Below, in pieces: positions 34,426 through 46,489 of a DNA stretch of 64,000 bases (its first letter is position 1; every line of letters begins with the position of its first letter). A model generated the notes under the pieces. The model was given only the letters and a program-made list of their open reading frames with translations, did no database searches and was not told where the DNA came from. The position numbers and the translations under genes were made by a program. The stretch comes from Kalmusia sp. IMI 367209. Lineage: Eukaryota > Ascomycota > Dothideomycetes > Pleosporales > Didymosphaeriaceae. The DNA is taken from the NCBI GenBank assembly GCA_027946365.1, contig JAPEUQ010000004.1, positions 868,001 to 932,000 on the forward strand. Direction: 5' to 3'.

Positions 34426-35761
34426 GGTACACCTTATCTCCCACTGGCATCCCTTTTCACTTCTTTCCATTGATATTCACACCATTCGTGCCTGGCGCGT
34501 ACTAGCAAGCATACTTGAACGGCACAAGAGAATACCTTGGGTGCTACTGTTCTCATTGTGGAAATTGCCTCGCATTAGGTACAGCAACAATAGTCCAAGA
34601 TTAAGTCATACGCAAAACAATCCTCGTCTAGAAAATCCCCGGGTATTGTCTTATCATCTCTTGAGATTTCAGCCACACAAATACCAATCTGGAGAACTAC
34701 AGTTAATGGTAGAAATTAGTTGATGAGCAGCATAGGAGGGTGCTCTTATACGTTGGTAGGGATGATAGCCTTTTATGTGATCATCTTTAACACGCCTTTT
34801 CGAGTCACAAAGCAGGAGAAGAACCGCTGCACTGTTCCTTTCGGCTACGTACGCCTTCCACTACCAATTCAGTACAATGGTAGGTATAAATATCGAGGCG
34901 ACGCTTTCGCATCATCAGATTATTCAGACGGGCCTTTTCCCTGTGTCGTATGTCGGGCGAGACCAGTGATGAGGCTATTTGGAGGCTCAAGGTATATAGG
35001 GTTCAGTCCTTCCATCTCATGTCACATGCGACCATAGGATCTTGAGAACAAGTTTACTTGCTGCTCCGCCAGAGCTCATGCGTCCGTAAATAGTGATTTA
35101 GCACACATTGCAGCAGCCAAGGTTGGGATTCCCGATAGCTTGCTGTGGTCCGCTTGGCGCCAGGATCAAGCCTCGTTGAAGCAGCAACACCCACATAGGC
35201 GCTGATTCGTGGCTAAATCGCCGCCCCCAAATTACATCGTAAAAGAACGATATCAGCCTGGTACACACTTGGGGCTATGGAGCCACGCTCAACGCGCCCG
35301 CCATGTGTGAATCCGCTTCTGGAGCTACTCATATCGGGTTACACGATGTGCCTTCTTGGTCTTCCTTGATCAACCACGGAGCGACGAAGTTCCATTCACT
35401 CAACAAAACAAGGCTAGAGCTATAAGACGAAAGATTCGCTCCTTTATATTTAACTAGGGAGAAGATAATTGCCACCTATTTAGTCACTCACCCTATACTG
35501 CACTTCCTTCCTACTGAGGCCAAGTGTCATCTGTTACAGCTTCATCGGAATGATTAGATAGTTGCCTGGATATAGAAGTGGGGTACTCTCGCCTCGCACT
35601 CCATCCGTCGCCAAGAAACAGCTACAGGAAGAGATAGCCACGACTGAGGGCCGCTAGAAGAGCCTGTCAAACAAGACATTAGTATATTGGAGTGCATTAG
35701 ATCTTACGAACTGTTTGCCTTCCAAATAGGATGCTCGAAACGCCTCTTTCATTGCATTGGA
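34426..35761. other. Intergenic with dispersed repeat copy A
   Basis: No gene is supported. The right half (about 35000-35560) is a diverged copy of the repeat listed separately. The left part holds only short frames without recognisable motifs. Confidence 0.45.
35000..35575. repeat. Dispersed repeat, copy A
   Basis: The stretch at 35018-35080 (tcatgtcacatgcgaccata, then ggatcttgagaacaagttta and a gctccgccaga block) recurs at 39354-39420 and 49010-49078. Downstream, ggagcgacgaagttccattc, aactagggagaagataattg and gaggccaagtgtcatc match copy B at 39824-39990. gttgaagcagcaacac and cgccgcccccaaatta match copy C at 49122-49185. Differences include many C/T and G/A changes. No coding capacity or clear terminal repeats are seen, so this is a non-autonomous or decayed element. 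Confidence 0.6.
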
Positions 35762-38149
35762 TCAGAGTCCCATAGTCCACAGATATCGCCTGACATTACA
35801 TGGCATCGAAACAGTCCAAATGAAAAGATCGAATGTAATAATATACACAAACAAACAAAAGATACAACCGACAGCTACAGGCCAGAGCAATAGTCTGACC
35901 GCGTCTACCAGAAAGAAGCCGGGATCCCAAGTCATGGTCCAATACGGATTTTTCCTCAATTTCCACAGCACCCAGAGCCTGCTTGGTAGGAGGATCGCAG
36001 GCACCAGAACGTCATGAATAAGAAACATTGCAGGACGTCTGAAAAAGGCAAGCAGCACGTCCGGAGGAACGTTTTCAGAAACTTCGTAGATATCATTGAT
36101 CTTGGATGATGGATCGAGCAGTCTTGTCAACCTTTTGAAATATTTTCTGGGGCCGGAGATGATGGTGTGCCTAGAGTTGGTACTCGGTCGTATAATCCTG
36201 GGTTTGAAGACAACTACACCCAGCAAGACAGTCACGAGCGTGAGTCCAATAAAAAAGATGAAGAAGGAGTAGAAGGTCGCGGTAGGTGGCAGAACACTCA
36301 TGCTGTAGATCGACTGTACATACTATCAGCCCTATGTGCATGGTGGAATGTGGTAGTTATGGGCACAGACTGCGGAAGCTGTTAGAGGCAGATATAGGGT
36401 TGCTAGATATGCCAAAACCTTGAGCTGATTGCCTTGACGTAAGGCTTCTCTGGTTTGAAGGACTGCAGTGAGACTATGTAGCTAGTGTGGATCAGTCACG
36501 ATCTCCATGAGGTTCTAGCGGATAGTGAGCGTACTGCATTGCGCTGGGACACATAGTTAGCCCTGATTTGATGCTACACCCATATTTTGCGGTGTTTCCT
36601 ACATTTTCTCTCATCTGAGCGATGAGTGTTTGAATCTGTCCTTGTAGGTCCTCATTTCGATTCATTTCGTCCCTAAGCTCATACACCCATCGGTTCATCC
36701 CCAATTTCTCGTTTTCATGAGCTTCTTCAGAGAGCCTCGAAACTTGTTCATTCAAATCATCACGGGCAAACTTTACCGTTGCAGCGAGTGAGCTGTACAG
36801 CTCTTCGCTATGCTGTATCGTGCTATGCAGAATATCAGACTTTGCAAAATTCTCGTCGAAGCTGTCAGCCGCTGTGAAAGTCTGAAGTCGGTGTCGAAGG
36901 GTATCTAGGATTCTTTCGGCACTGCGTCTTTGCATTAAAAGGGAGCTTGAAACACCACGAATGTACTGCGCGACAGGTGTAAGATATGTACGATGTTCCT
37001 GCTGGGAAGCAAACCGAGCAGGGCTATTAACTACCAAGACGTTCCACAGACCTTGGGGATCACGCAGGAGATCAACTTCCTCCGTGCGATTGATGTTGTC
37101 TTCTGGGATGACGATAGTTAGCAGAGTCGAAGACGAAGATTGTTGAAGATGTAAGTTTAAAGACTCCGTGGATGTGCCGGACAAGTCGGAGAACGAGACA
37201 TGCCGCCTATCGAATACTTCTTCTACGGGATCGGTTCCCTCATGGTCTATGGTCAAATAAGCGATATGACATGAGATCGACACTCGTTTTAAGGATCTTT
37301 GTCGTTTCTATTGACCATGGTCAGTGACTGTGTGAGCGCGCATTTATGATTTAATGGAAAGGACGAGCAACAAACCGAAGTGATTTCAGGTCCGGACGCC
37401 TCCTGCCACTGGCGTCGTACTTTTATAGTATTTCGCAGCTCCAAGTGACGGTTAATGAAGGCTAATATGAACCCGTAATCCTCCATGTATAGCCGGACGC
37501 AGAACGCATGCAGCAGCAAAAGTGCAGCACGTTGGAGGTGGGGCCTATTTCCATCCAGGTAGCTATCACAGAATAATGAGGAGAATGATATAACGGTTCT
37601 ACCCAAGGGTCGCTTACACAACTCTCCCCCTCAAGTCCGTCTGTGATGCACGCATACTTGACGACACCTGTTTGTTAGGGGTGGATTTCTAGAACCTTGG
37701 TCAGTCTCGTATCTTGTGGAGTTCTTTTGACTTACGCGAGTAAAGAATAGTCTCTCTTCAATTGTCTCAGAAGAGCTTGCAGTCGTGGAAAACGCGACAT
37801 TCTCTCCGTTGTAAGTAACCACTTCCGTAGCGTGGCCAAAAGCGAGTAAAGAGTCCAGAGGACTACGGTCCTTGTTCATATAGTCGCTGCATGCTGCTCT
37901 AACTAATGAATTAGGAGTATTGATCATTCGATCATCCCAATTATGCAGATTTGAGTAGCTACCCATGTCCTGCTTGATGTCGGACAGTATGTCGCGCACG
38001 CTTCCGCCAGTTTCACGATAGTGCTCCAAATAGCTCGCTGTGTCATCCTTATCCGGTCTTACTTCATCTAGACGGGCCTCGTTTGTCGCGTCCTGGTTCT
38101 GCGTGTTTGACTCTTTCCTGAACCTTCTCACCTCTTCTCTAGGCTCCAT
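35762..38149 (-). CDS. CorA-like membrane protein (fungal Mg2+-transporter-like family)
   Basis: Six exons (38149-37736, 37667-37618, 37562-37376, 37307-36580, 36473-36371, 36313-35762) join in phase to give 677 residues. The alternative acceptor at 37689 would add 7 residues in frame. The large fourth exon is helical (EELYSSLAATVKFARDDLNE, GMNRWVYELRDEMNRNEDLQ). The fifth exon, only 103 nt, encodes VLQTREALRQGNQLKVLAYL followed by ATLYLPLT, the sequence just before the membrane pair in the fungal CorA-like family. IYSMSVLPPTATFYSFFIFF continues into a first membrane helix, and a second hydrophobic pair lies near the C-terminus (AVRLLLWPVAVGCIFCLFVY). The canonical GMN ion-filter motif of CorA is not seen; IYSMSVL sits in its place, as in many fungal relatives. 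Transport activity is therefore uncertain. The N-terminal exons (1-3) are the least certain part. Confidence 0.7.
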
Positions 38150-40785
38150 CTTGGTTGCCAAAATCGGGTCTCAAAAGGACAAGGCTGAAAAGTGAGACAT
38201 GCACGTTGGTCACTGCAAATGGTAAAGCTGGTTTTAAAGCAAGCCTGGGGTATATTGTAAGTGATATAAGCAGAAGACCATCTCGAAACCGACCTGTTGC
38301 GTGGATGATTGGAGTGTGTTGATTGAGGTAGAAGGTAGAGAGCCGAGCCCCGCTAATGTTAACATCCCTGACAGGCTAATAATGCTGACATAGCGACGAT
38401 GATGGCCCACTTCCAATCCCTGTATTCCTGCAGAAGTGTGTCCACTCAGAAGCCGTGCTGGAGAACTCTCACATCGTTGAACAAAACCTTACCAGCTCGC
38501 AAAAGTACTATCCTATCGGGTACCTGCTTCCCACGAATTGTCTTATATTTAGTCTCTTGTGGTGAATACTGTCAAGGTAACTTTGATTGACTGGAAATGT
38601 TTGCATACGACTGCGCGTTAGGAAGAAAGCATAATTTTGACAGGCTAAAAGCTTATATGTACACAGATACTGAATCCGAGGTAGTTACAGCAGTCTTAAT
38701 GGGAGTTTTCTTGGTATTTCCAGTGGTGCTCAAGTTGAAGTAATTTCTTCAGAAACTCAATTTTCGCTCCCGGTTCTGGCGCTGGAGTCGGTTCAAATCC
38801 TTGTCACCTTAAATGCCTGGTATTCATATGTAGCCTTTGGTAATAGCTAATTTTCTTTGTCTTTTACGAGTGGTGCGGCAAGATTGGAATGTGGCATCGA
38901 AATATCTTAACAGATGACTGAGTATTGAATGTTGATAGTTACGATTACTACTAGGCAAGTGACCCTATTCACTGCCTGTGACTATCATGAGCCTTGGGAA
39001 CTGTGATTCGCTTCTACTGTTTCAGAAAAATGTATACACGCGTGCTCCTATAAGCTATTCGGGACGTGCTCCGTATATATAGGGTGTTTTTCCTCATCTA
39101 ACTTTTTTTTTTAAATAAAGACAATAATATCGTAGTAATTATTGTATGACAGAATAACCATAAGGAAGTAAGGCTTAAGTAACATAGAATTATTAGATTA
39201 GTTGGATACTACTTATCCTAATTCCTCCAAAGTTCCAAGCAAACCTTTCTGAAACTTCCCTAGATTTATGGCCTTAGAATCATGTTATTCGTTGGATAAG
39301 GCCCACGATAAGGCTACTTGAAAACGCATGCTAAATTAACAATCATCCTTCCGTTTCATATCACATAAGACCGTAGGGTCTTGAGAGCAAGGTTTCCGCA
39401 TCGCTCTGCCAGATGTCAATTGTCCCGGGAACGCTGGTACGGATCAGAGGTTACAGAGTTAGGCCACGGCCCTAGAGTTAGCGGAAAACCGTAAACCGCG
39501 ACGGTGGAGAAAGTAACTGCGCGTGCGACAGGGTAATATAGAGAAAATCGGAAGCCTCGCGGGCTCGAAAAACGCAAAGAACCATATGAGATGTCTAATA
39601 CTGCAGGATGTGCAAGAAAAAAGGCAGACAGACGGGATCCCCGACAACAAGCAATAATCGAATCTACGGCCCCGATTGAACGACAACGACACTGAAGCAG
39701 GTAACAGAAAACTGTCAGAGCATGGTCCCTTCATTTGCTCAAGTTCAAATTAAGCCTCTCCGATGATCCCTTTTCTTAGCAGGCTACACAATGTGTCTTT
39801 TTATCATCCTGAATCATTCACGGAGCGGCAAAATCCCAGCCGCATCTCAAAACAAGGTCAGGGCATTAAGCAAAAATATTTGCCACTTTATCTTCACCTA
39901 GGGAGAAGGCGATCGCCGCCAAGATGCTCGCTCATCTTCAACTGCCCCCCTTTCATACTAAAGCCAAGTATCAATCGTCACGGCTTTGATGGAACAATGA
40001 GATATAGATGTGGGTGGTACGCGTGGTTAATTTTCTCGTCAGATCTTTGTCTGATGTTCAAACTGTTCTTTTGATGTGGTGCTACATGATGCTCGGCGTG
40101 GCCAATCCAGCTTCTCTCATCACGGTTCTAACAGGTACAGGACTTCGTTAAAATCAAAAAATCATCGTAGATTCTTGCACATAAAAGTCATATCTAATGA
40201 TTATAAGGAAGCATCAAACGAGATTTGAGCTAATCAGACTCTTCTGAATAGAAAAGCTCAGAGCACCGGCAAATACCATCCTCTTGATTCTTTTCCTATT
40301 GTAGTTAGATTAGACTCTCATGCGTTAAATTATACGATAGTCAAGGGCAAAATTCGCTATCTGGAAGACTACAGGTCTTAGCATTACATATGTCTTTTGT
40401 ATACAATAAATCTTCCAAGCGCTATAAAAATGAGACGCCGCTTCATAGACGGCATAGGATCCAGTGGGTCATGTAGAGGGGAGAGTGTTTCTATCAGTAG
40501 ATAGAGTGGGCCTTGCTCCAGCAACAAGTGTCGGCAAAGTGAGCAAATCTCCTTCGGGCACTATATCAGAAGGCAACGGATTAATGGGACGTCATCGTAC
40601 CGAAAGAAGCTCCCCTTCTCAAATTCGATGTTACACAACAGCCATACAACCAACCAACAATTTGGCCCCCAACACTTCACAATCATGCCCCGCGCGCGGA
40701 AGATGTTGAACAAGAGCATTTATAAGGCTTGTTCGCACTTGATATGATCTTGGTGTAGTTTTCATTTCATTGTCCAAAACCCGAC
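38150..40785. other. Intergenic 2.6 kb, AT-rich core and dispersed repeat copy B
   Basis: No gene is supported. From about 38880 to 39350 the sequence is markedly AT-rich (for example tctaactttttttttaaata), as expected for a mutated repeat. Copy B of the dispersed repeat follows (39345-40030). From 40460 the sequence becomes less AT-rich and leads into the DUF3176 gene. Confidence 0.5.
39345..40030. repeat. Dispersed repeat, copy B
   Basis: It begins with tcatatcacataagaccgta and ggtcttgagagcaagg, matching copies A and C. It continues with cacggagcggcaaaatccca, cacctagggagaaggcgatc, aaagccaagtatcaatcg and gatatagatgtggg, each collinear with copy A. Copy B is about 100 bp longer between the first block and the second. 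No open reading frame or target-site duplication could be assigned. Confidence 0.6.
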
Positions 40786-43302
40786 ATGCGCAACGATCAC
40801 AATAGCGATGCACTGAGCCACAACTACTCTACGCTTTCCACAAACGACAATCCACCCGCACTAGAGTCATCATCCCCAGTGTCAGAACTCGAATCCCCGA
40901 TCCACGCACACGAGCGAGTATTGCCATCAATTTCGGGTCCCACCGTAATCCGCAGTATGGACGCGAACTCAACGGCGACGAAAGAGGTGACAGACACACG
41001 TGAGCAAGCGCCTGACGCTTCGAACACACGGCGATCGACGAAATTTGGCTGGTGGTGGGAGATCACTTCCGCCGTATTTTCCATCGCCTGCACAGCAGCC
41101 ATCGTCGCTGTCCTCGTTTCTGTAAACGGTACCTAACCCTCAAAGACGTACACGTATGCGTAAGCTAACGTTTTCACTCCCTGTCCAGGCAAGTCTCTAG
41201 AGCACTGGAAGGTTCAGAAAATCAGACCCAACGCTCTGGTTGCCATCTTCTCGACAGTGGCCAAATCCGCTCTACTTTTTCCGCTCGCAGAATGTTTAGG
41301 CCAGTTGAAGTGGGAATACTTTGAAAGAAGAGCAAGGCCAGTCAACCAGTTGCAAAGCTTTGACAATGCGAGTAGGGGGCCTCTTGGGGGTCCTTGCTCT
41401 TCCTGTTTGAGGTCAAAGGCAAGGCGATACTTGCTTCGATGGGTGCGATCGTGACTATTTTGGCATTGGCTTTTGATCCTTTCACTCAACAGGTGTAAGT
41501 ACATGTATACCAGCCCCTCGCATCTGTCGGTCTTCCTACAATGCTACTGTAGCACCGTGTGTTTGAAGATAGGTTCTAAGAAGGATTCTTTCTCCGGTCA
41601 CTACTAAGCTTCTCTAACCGTTCATTGGAGCACGAGTAGCATGAAGCATGCACGATGCTGCCCAAGTTTCCTTTTCCTTTTTTTTCTTTTAGAAAAATTA
41701 GCTTGTGAAAGTTCACCGCAGAACAAGCAGCTAACAAGTCACGGCACCCAGTATTGATTATCGAGCGACTGGAACATTGTCTGTGTCATCCAAATGGTTG
41801 AATGGATGGGATGTTTATGGCAGGCCAGAAAAAATTTGTGAGCTGAGGCAAACCAGGCGTCATATTTCTCGCAAAACTAACATAGACTAGTCAATGTAGA
41901 AATCACGACAGGCGTTTTGACCGCTCTGCGAAATGAAGCGTACAACACATCAGTCAATTACAAATGTCCCGCATCTGAATGCAAGATTGAGAACGTGAAC
42001 ATGCTGGGCATATGCTCTTCATGCAGCACCCAAACTATTATCAACACCAATCTGGACAATTGCGTAGTGAACTTCTGGGAGGGCGAAGAGCAAAATCTTG
42101 AGGGTGGAACTGTCGCTGGTGGAACCTACCAGGATCTGCAGAAATATCTTAGCAGCGTCGATTCCAACTATGCAACTACCAATGAATGGGAACTCTCCAC
42201 GCAATGCGACGTTCAGCACGATGAATTTCCTCGGCTGTGGCTTTCACTGCACGCTCGAATGCTACCTGGAGATTTGTTGAATGCTTCGCTAGAACATGCC
42301 GGAGTCAACATTCCTTTTGAGAGTAAAGATGATGCAGATGGAGGCGTGTACACCTCTCTCCAGGAAACAATCATGTCCATGTCTAGCGATAATCATAATA
42401 TCGTAACCAACGGCACCGACAACGTGGATAACACAACGCTACGGTACTGCGTTTACAACTTCACAAACTGGAAACCGGACGAACCCTCCTACAGTCTCAT
42501 CAAAGCGTCTTGTTTTTCTTCCGCCACGGACCTAACCTTGTACACCGACACCCGTAAAATAGGTCAGCTCAACGGCACACTAAATACCTGCGATCTTCGC
42601 GTCTGCGAGCAAGTTTACGACTCGATAACTATCCGTGTGAGCACTAGACAGAAGTCGTACATCGGGCTCAAGACATCCAATATCTCCCTACCAAAAACCT
42701 ACGACCCTACAGGTTCACTCATAAACGCGCTCGGAGAAGGCGATCATAATTATAGTTACTCCATGAACGTTCAAGCCTTGGACGATTTACGACATCAATT
42801 TATGCAGATAGCCAACATCAGTGGAAGCGAGACACAACCCTGGACACGCGACATCCAGCAACCATCGCGCGTCTCGACCGCCAGTGCGCTCGATGACTTC
42901 CCGCTACTATTCGATCGCTTTGCAGAGGTTTTGACTTCCGTCATCCAGTCTTCTGATAACCCTAATACTCAGGAAAAACCAATGGAGGTGTTTGATGTGG
43001 ACGTTACTGTTGAGGTGAATTGGCCGTGGATGAGTATGCCGTTTTTGATAGTGTTTCTTGCTGTGGTTTTTTTGGTGCTGTCGATTTTTGGTAATAGGAA
43101 GAAGAATTATTTGCTCAAGACGTCGATTTTAGCGGTTATGTATCATGGGTTGGATGCAAGGGCATGGGAACGAGGGGTTGGTGAGGTGCATGAGGGAGGG
43201 CGAGAGAAGGCGAGGGAGAGTGAACTGTTGCAGGAGAGTAAGAAGATGACAGCGGCTTTTGTTTTTGATGAGGACGGAGAGATGAAGTTGAAGAAGGACT
43301 AG
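40786..43302 (+). pseudogene. DUF3176-family membrane protein, frame disrupted
   Basis: Exon 1 (40786-41128) ends in the first membrane helix (WWWEITSAVFSIACTAAIVA). After a 60-nt intron, exon 2 from 41189 reads IRPNALVAIFSTVAKSALLF, AECLGQLKWEYFE and FDNASRGP, the DUF3176 signature. At 41381-41386 the sequence ctcttgg carries two surplus bases. Downstream the family sequence (WGSLLFLFEVKGKAILASMG, then TILALAFDPFTQQV) is in another frame, up to a GTAAGT donor at 41495. The long last exon (about 41896-43302) is open. It encodes TTGVLTALRNEAYNT, ECKIENVNMLGICSSC, a glycan-rich lumenal domain, a membrane helix MPFLIVFLAVVFLVLSIFG and SILAVMYHGLDARAWE, all in family order. The roughly 40 residues expected between the two parts could not be located in 41495-41895. 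Young pseudogene, or assembly error plus an undetected exon. Confidence 0.7.
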
Positions 43303-44013
43303 GTGCTGGGAAAGCGTCGTAGTAGGTCAAGGAGAATACCGATGCGTTCTCCCTTGTTTTTGTTTTGTCCTCGTTGGCTGGAGGAGTTTTGCAGAGCGCT
43401 GGTGCACGTAGGATGTCAAGGGTTTCTCATGAACATCCTGTCGTTTTCTTAATTTCTGGAAGCCACCGCCAGATCCTCTCTTTTTAGAAAAATTGGTAAT
43501 GTGTGAGGAATTGTTTCTACACCTAAAGTTCAGCATCCTCAGTCAGCTGCAAGTTACAATATCGTAGAGAGTTTCTGTCGCCATAATAAAGTGGAATCTT
43601 CTCTGAAGGGTACATTCAGAACAACCAATTCAATGGAGCCAAAGTCACGGGGGGTCGCAGCAAGCCATTGAATCCGCTCTAGAACACATGATATGCGGGC
43701 ACACTTGCAATGGTCAAGCTTCGCAAATAAAAATAGAAATTCGTATTTCTCGGATCTCGTGACCTTTTTAATGCATATCACATAGAACATCTCTCCGTGC
43801 TATTGCATTGAGCGTGGAGCGTATAGAACCTTGGTCTTCATATGCGAGGCTGAGTGCATACTTGTCTTGGCTATCCGAGAATGAATTGCGTAGGTATAAC
43901 CCGTTTCCTTCTAGGTGTTTCACAGAAGTGAGTAGTACGGAATGATTTTGAATACTACGCACAAGAGTCAAGTGCTGTGATACAGGCGTCTCTCTGGGAG
44001 TGCGAGATGGAGA
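43303..44013. other. Convergent intergenic spacer, no gene seen
   Basis: The spacer lies between the ends of the DUF3176 gene and the dipeptidase gene. Only shadow frames are present. Confidence 0.5.
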
Positions 44014-45510
44014 TCACGGATGATCACTCCACGGATCATCCAGAGGTGGAAGACCGTCCTCTGCAGGTAAGACGCCTGCCGCCTGCAGCCGCGCAGCTAC
44101 CTCATCAACTTTGCGCCAAACTCGCAACAGATTTCCTCCCACAATCTTACGGGCCGCTTCATCGCTGATGCCCTGTCGTAACATTTCTGCAACCAGCGAG
44201 GGGTATTTTGACACATCTTCAAGTCCCTGAATCACAAACGGAACGCCGTCGAAATCACTTCCGATGCCGACATGCTCATAACCTATCAAATCCCCGATAT
44301 AACGCATGTGACGAACCACTTCCGGTATGGTGAGATTTGCGTCGACTCTCTGAGGCAAGCGGCCTTCGACTGGATGCCCATCCGGCCACTCGCAGCTGAC
44401 GAAATCGGGAGAGAAAGTGACCATGGAAACTCCATCCCGTTCCTTCAAGAGGTGCAGAACATCATCTGGGATATTCCGAGGATGTGGACAAAGGGAGAAA
44501 GCGCTGCTGTGACTGAAAACGGGTGGAGCCAAGGTGCCTTTCCACCGCTCGGATTCGTGGGTGTCTCTGTTGCCCGCCCCTAGTACAGCACGCATTGTGT
44601 CAGCTGATGTGTGGCTCAGGTCGACGATCACACCGAGTCGGTTCAACTCGTACACAAGGTCTTGCCCTGCCTTACTGATACCTCCCCATTTGGGCCGCGA
44701 TGGTCCAAGTTTTCCATTTGTTATCACCATCGCTGAATCTGCGTAGGAGTTGTGACAGTTGTGCGTAAGAGTTATCAGGCGCACTCCACTTGCATGGTAG
44801 CTTCGTAGCTTAGTATATGAGTCCCCAATAAGATGAAGGCCTTCCACTGCCAGGGGCGAGATGATTCGACCGGACTTGAAGATCGCGAGCGCGTCTGAGC
44901 TGTTGCTGGGTCTGGCAAATACATCGGGATATTTTGCGTGTATTCTATGGATTACATCGTTGGCGGCTTCAGTGGTAGCAAGTGCTGATGGCGGTGTTCA
45001 GTCAAGAAACGAACTGCTCGTGAACGAAAGCTGACCTTTGGCATAATACTCCAACGAGTACTCTTCGGTCGGACAGTCCGCAAATGTAGACCAGAAGGCT
45101 CCACCGGAAAGCCCCTGGCGAAGTCTACGAAGGTCGACTTCTCCACCAAGTGTTCCTCCCTCAAACGGCTTAGTGAAGTTATCTAGGTACAAGCGATTGC
45201 TGTGAGCCCAGCGAATGAAATATGCAAGATCATTGTGACCATCTAATAATTGATACGATTAAGTCTGACCCTGTTTGTCGGGCTAGCACGTACCTATCAG
45301 CGGAGTGCATGTGAGGATATCGTTGACACGGGACTCGATGGTTCCTTCCGGGTGCCGAGGTGAATTCTTGGAGCTCGCAAACTTAACGGAGTTTGTAGCC
45401 CACAATATCCAGATAACGAATGTCAGAGCCAAGACAAATGCGATTTTGTAAGCTTTCAGAGTGGGAGACTTCACTACGCCCGGAGCGAGGTCTCGTTTCG
45501 GGGAGGCCAT
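44014..45510 (-). CDS. Membrane dipeptidase (renal dipeptidase family, zinc)
   Basis: Three exons (45510-45294, 45242-45036, 44984-44014) with two 51-nt introns give 464 residues. A short basic N-terminus is followed by a signal anchor, AYKIAFVLALTFVIWILWAT (about 20-40), so the enzyme is a type II membrane protein with an outward catalytic domain. The first metal motif DGHNDL falls exactly on the first splice junction (His75, Asp77). VEGLHLIGDS gives the bridging Glu. LTLTHNCHNS-type LITLTHNCHNSYADS and VIVDLSHTSADTMRAV give the His ligands, and HVGIGSDFDG closes the active site. The family hydrolyses dipeptides and beta-lactam-like bonds. Homologues occur in some epipolythiodioxopiperazine clusters (GliJ), but no such cluster genes are nearby. 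The C-terminus ends in an acidic/Pro tail. Confidence 0.93.
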
Positions 45511-45617
45511 GATGCAAGAAGAGGCTAAAGTGATGGGGTCCGTACACTACCGATAAAATAGCGAAAGGAGCGGGGACACTTGGCAACAGTTGCACTTACC
45601 CACTAGATTATACCACA

Positions 45618-45823
45618 TCAGAAACAATCAGCCCTCTTGTCCACCACGTGAACACTTCCTTCTGGACAGTTCAATGCCTCAGCTTCATCGTCTTCAATTT
45701 TGACTTCTTTGCAGTATGAGCAGACTAATGCAGCTTGTCAAAATGGACAGGATTACCTTCTATCGGCAAAGCGATAGCGATTGCCGCAATTAGAAGCACA
45801 ATAATGCCAGTGGGGGAGCGCAT
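45618..45823 (-). CDS. Candidate tiny secreted cysteine-bearing protein
   Basis: The ATG at 45823 opens MRSPTGIIVLLIAAIAIALP, a textbook signal peptide. The unspliced frame ends after 33 residues. If the 32-nt GT-AG stretch 45756-45725 is removed, the frame continues as VCSYCKEVKIEDDEAEALNC and then PEGSVHVVDKRADCF to a TGA at 45620-45618, giving 57 residues with four cysteines in the mature 35-residue part. Phases match exactly. An intron of 32 nt is shorter than any other in this window (46 nt or more), so the model is uncertain. A single Lys-Arg dipeptide precedes the last four residues. No homologue is recognised. Secreted micro-proteins of this type are often effector or toxin-like candidates, but no function is claimed. 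Confidence 0.4.
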
Positions 45824-46489
45824 GTTGTCGATGAAGCGTAGGGTGTGGTATGTTTGACGCGGGTGGCTTCGAGTATTCCGATGTGGAAGGGATCTTAGAC
45901 CTGATCAGGTTTCAATTCACGAGTGCAGACCTGCCTCATATAGGCAGTCTTCACCGCGTTCTTGCGTAGCGCGTTAACATATGTTACCGAGGGAATATTG
46001 GATATGCAAGTGCCATAATCTGGACCTGCATCGCACACGAGTCCTAAAAGAATCAAAAGGAGTTGATAAGAGTCCAGAAGTTCATTAGAGGTTGCGTATG
46101 ACTATATGGCGATTAAAGATCCTTCGGAGAGCAAGCATGTTTACTGTGAGCGGCATGGAGCTAGAAGTGATGGATGCTGTATGATATTGAGATGGGAGGC
46201 ATAACGCTGTTAATATTGGTTCGTAATTGCTTCCTTCCTCCTTGCATTGCCTCACTAGCACATGCGAGAACATGCTAAGAGCTGAGTGGCTTCTTCGAAG
46301 TGCGCGGGTTCTCCATTGAGCGCAAGTGAAGAAGTTCTTTGACTACATAGCGTGATCCGCTCCTGATATTGATGCCAAAGCTTACAAGCACTTCTGAGGC
46401 TTCACTTGGCATCTCAGGTTGTAGACAGGTCTTTTGCAATTTATTTGGTAAGGGTATTCAACCATAGCTTTCCGTTCGTCAAGATCCTT
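45824..46489. other. Intergenic, no gene seen
   Basis: The spacer lies between the tiny secreted gene and the UstYa-like relic, which are divergent. Short frames only. Confidence 0.45.

Noticed and set aside
34720..35037. 105-codon plus-strand frame next to repeat copy A
   Set aside because: It begins with a non-ATG codon and runs into the repeat; no domain is visible.
38778..38815. tRNA-like T-loop (ggttcaaatcc)
   Set aside because: The flanking bases do not form a five-pair stem, and no acceptor, D or anticodon arms fit around it.
44014..45510. Dipeptidase as part of an epipolythiodioxopiperazine (gliotoxin-like) cluster
   Set aside because: No NRPS, P450, glutathione transferase or thiol oxidase genes are nearby; the signal anchor and intact motifs fit a general membrane dipeptidase.
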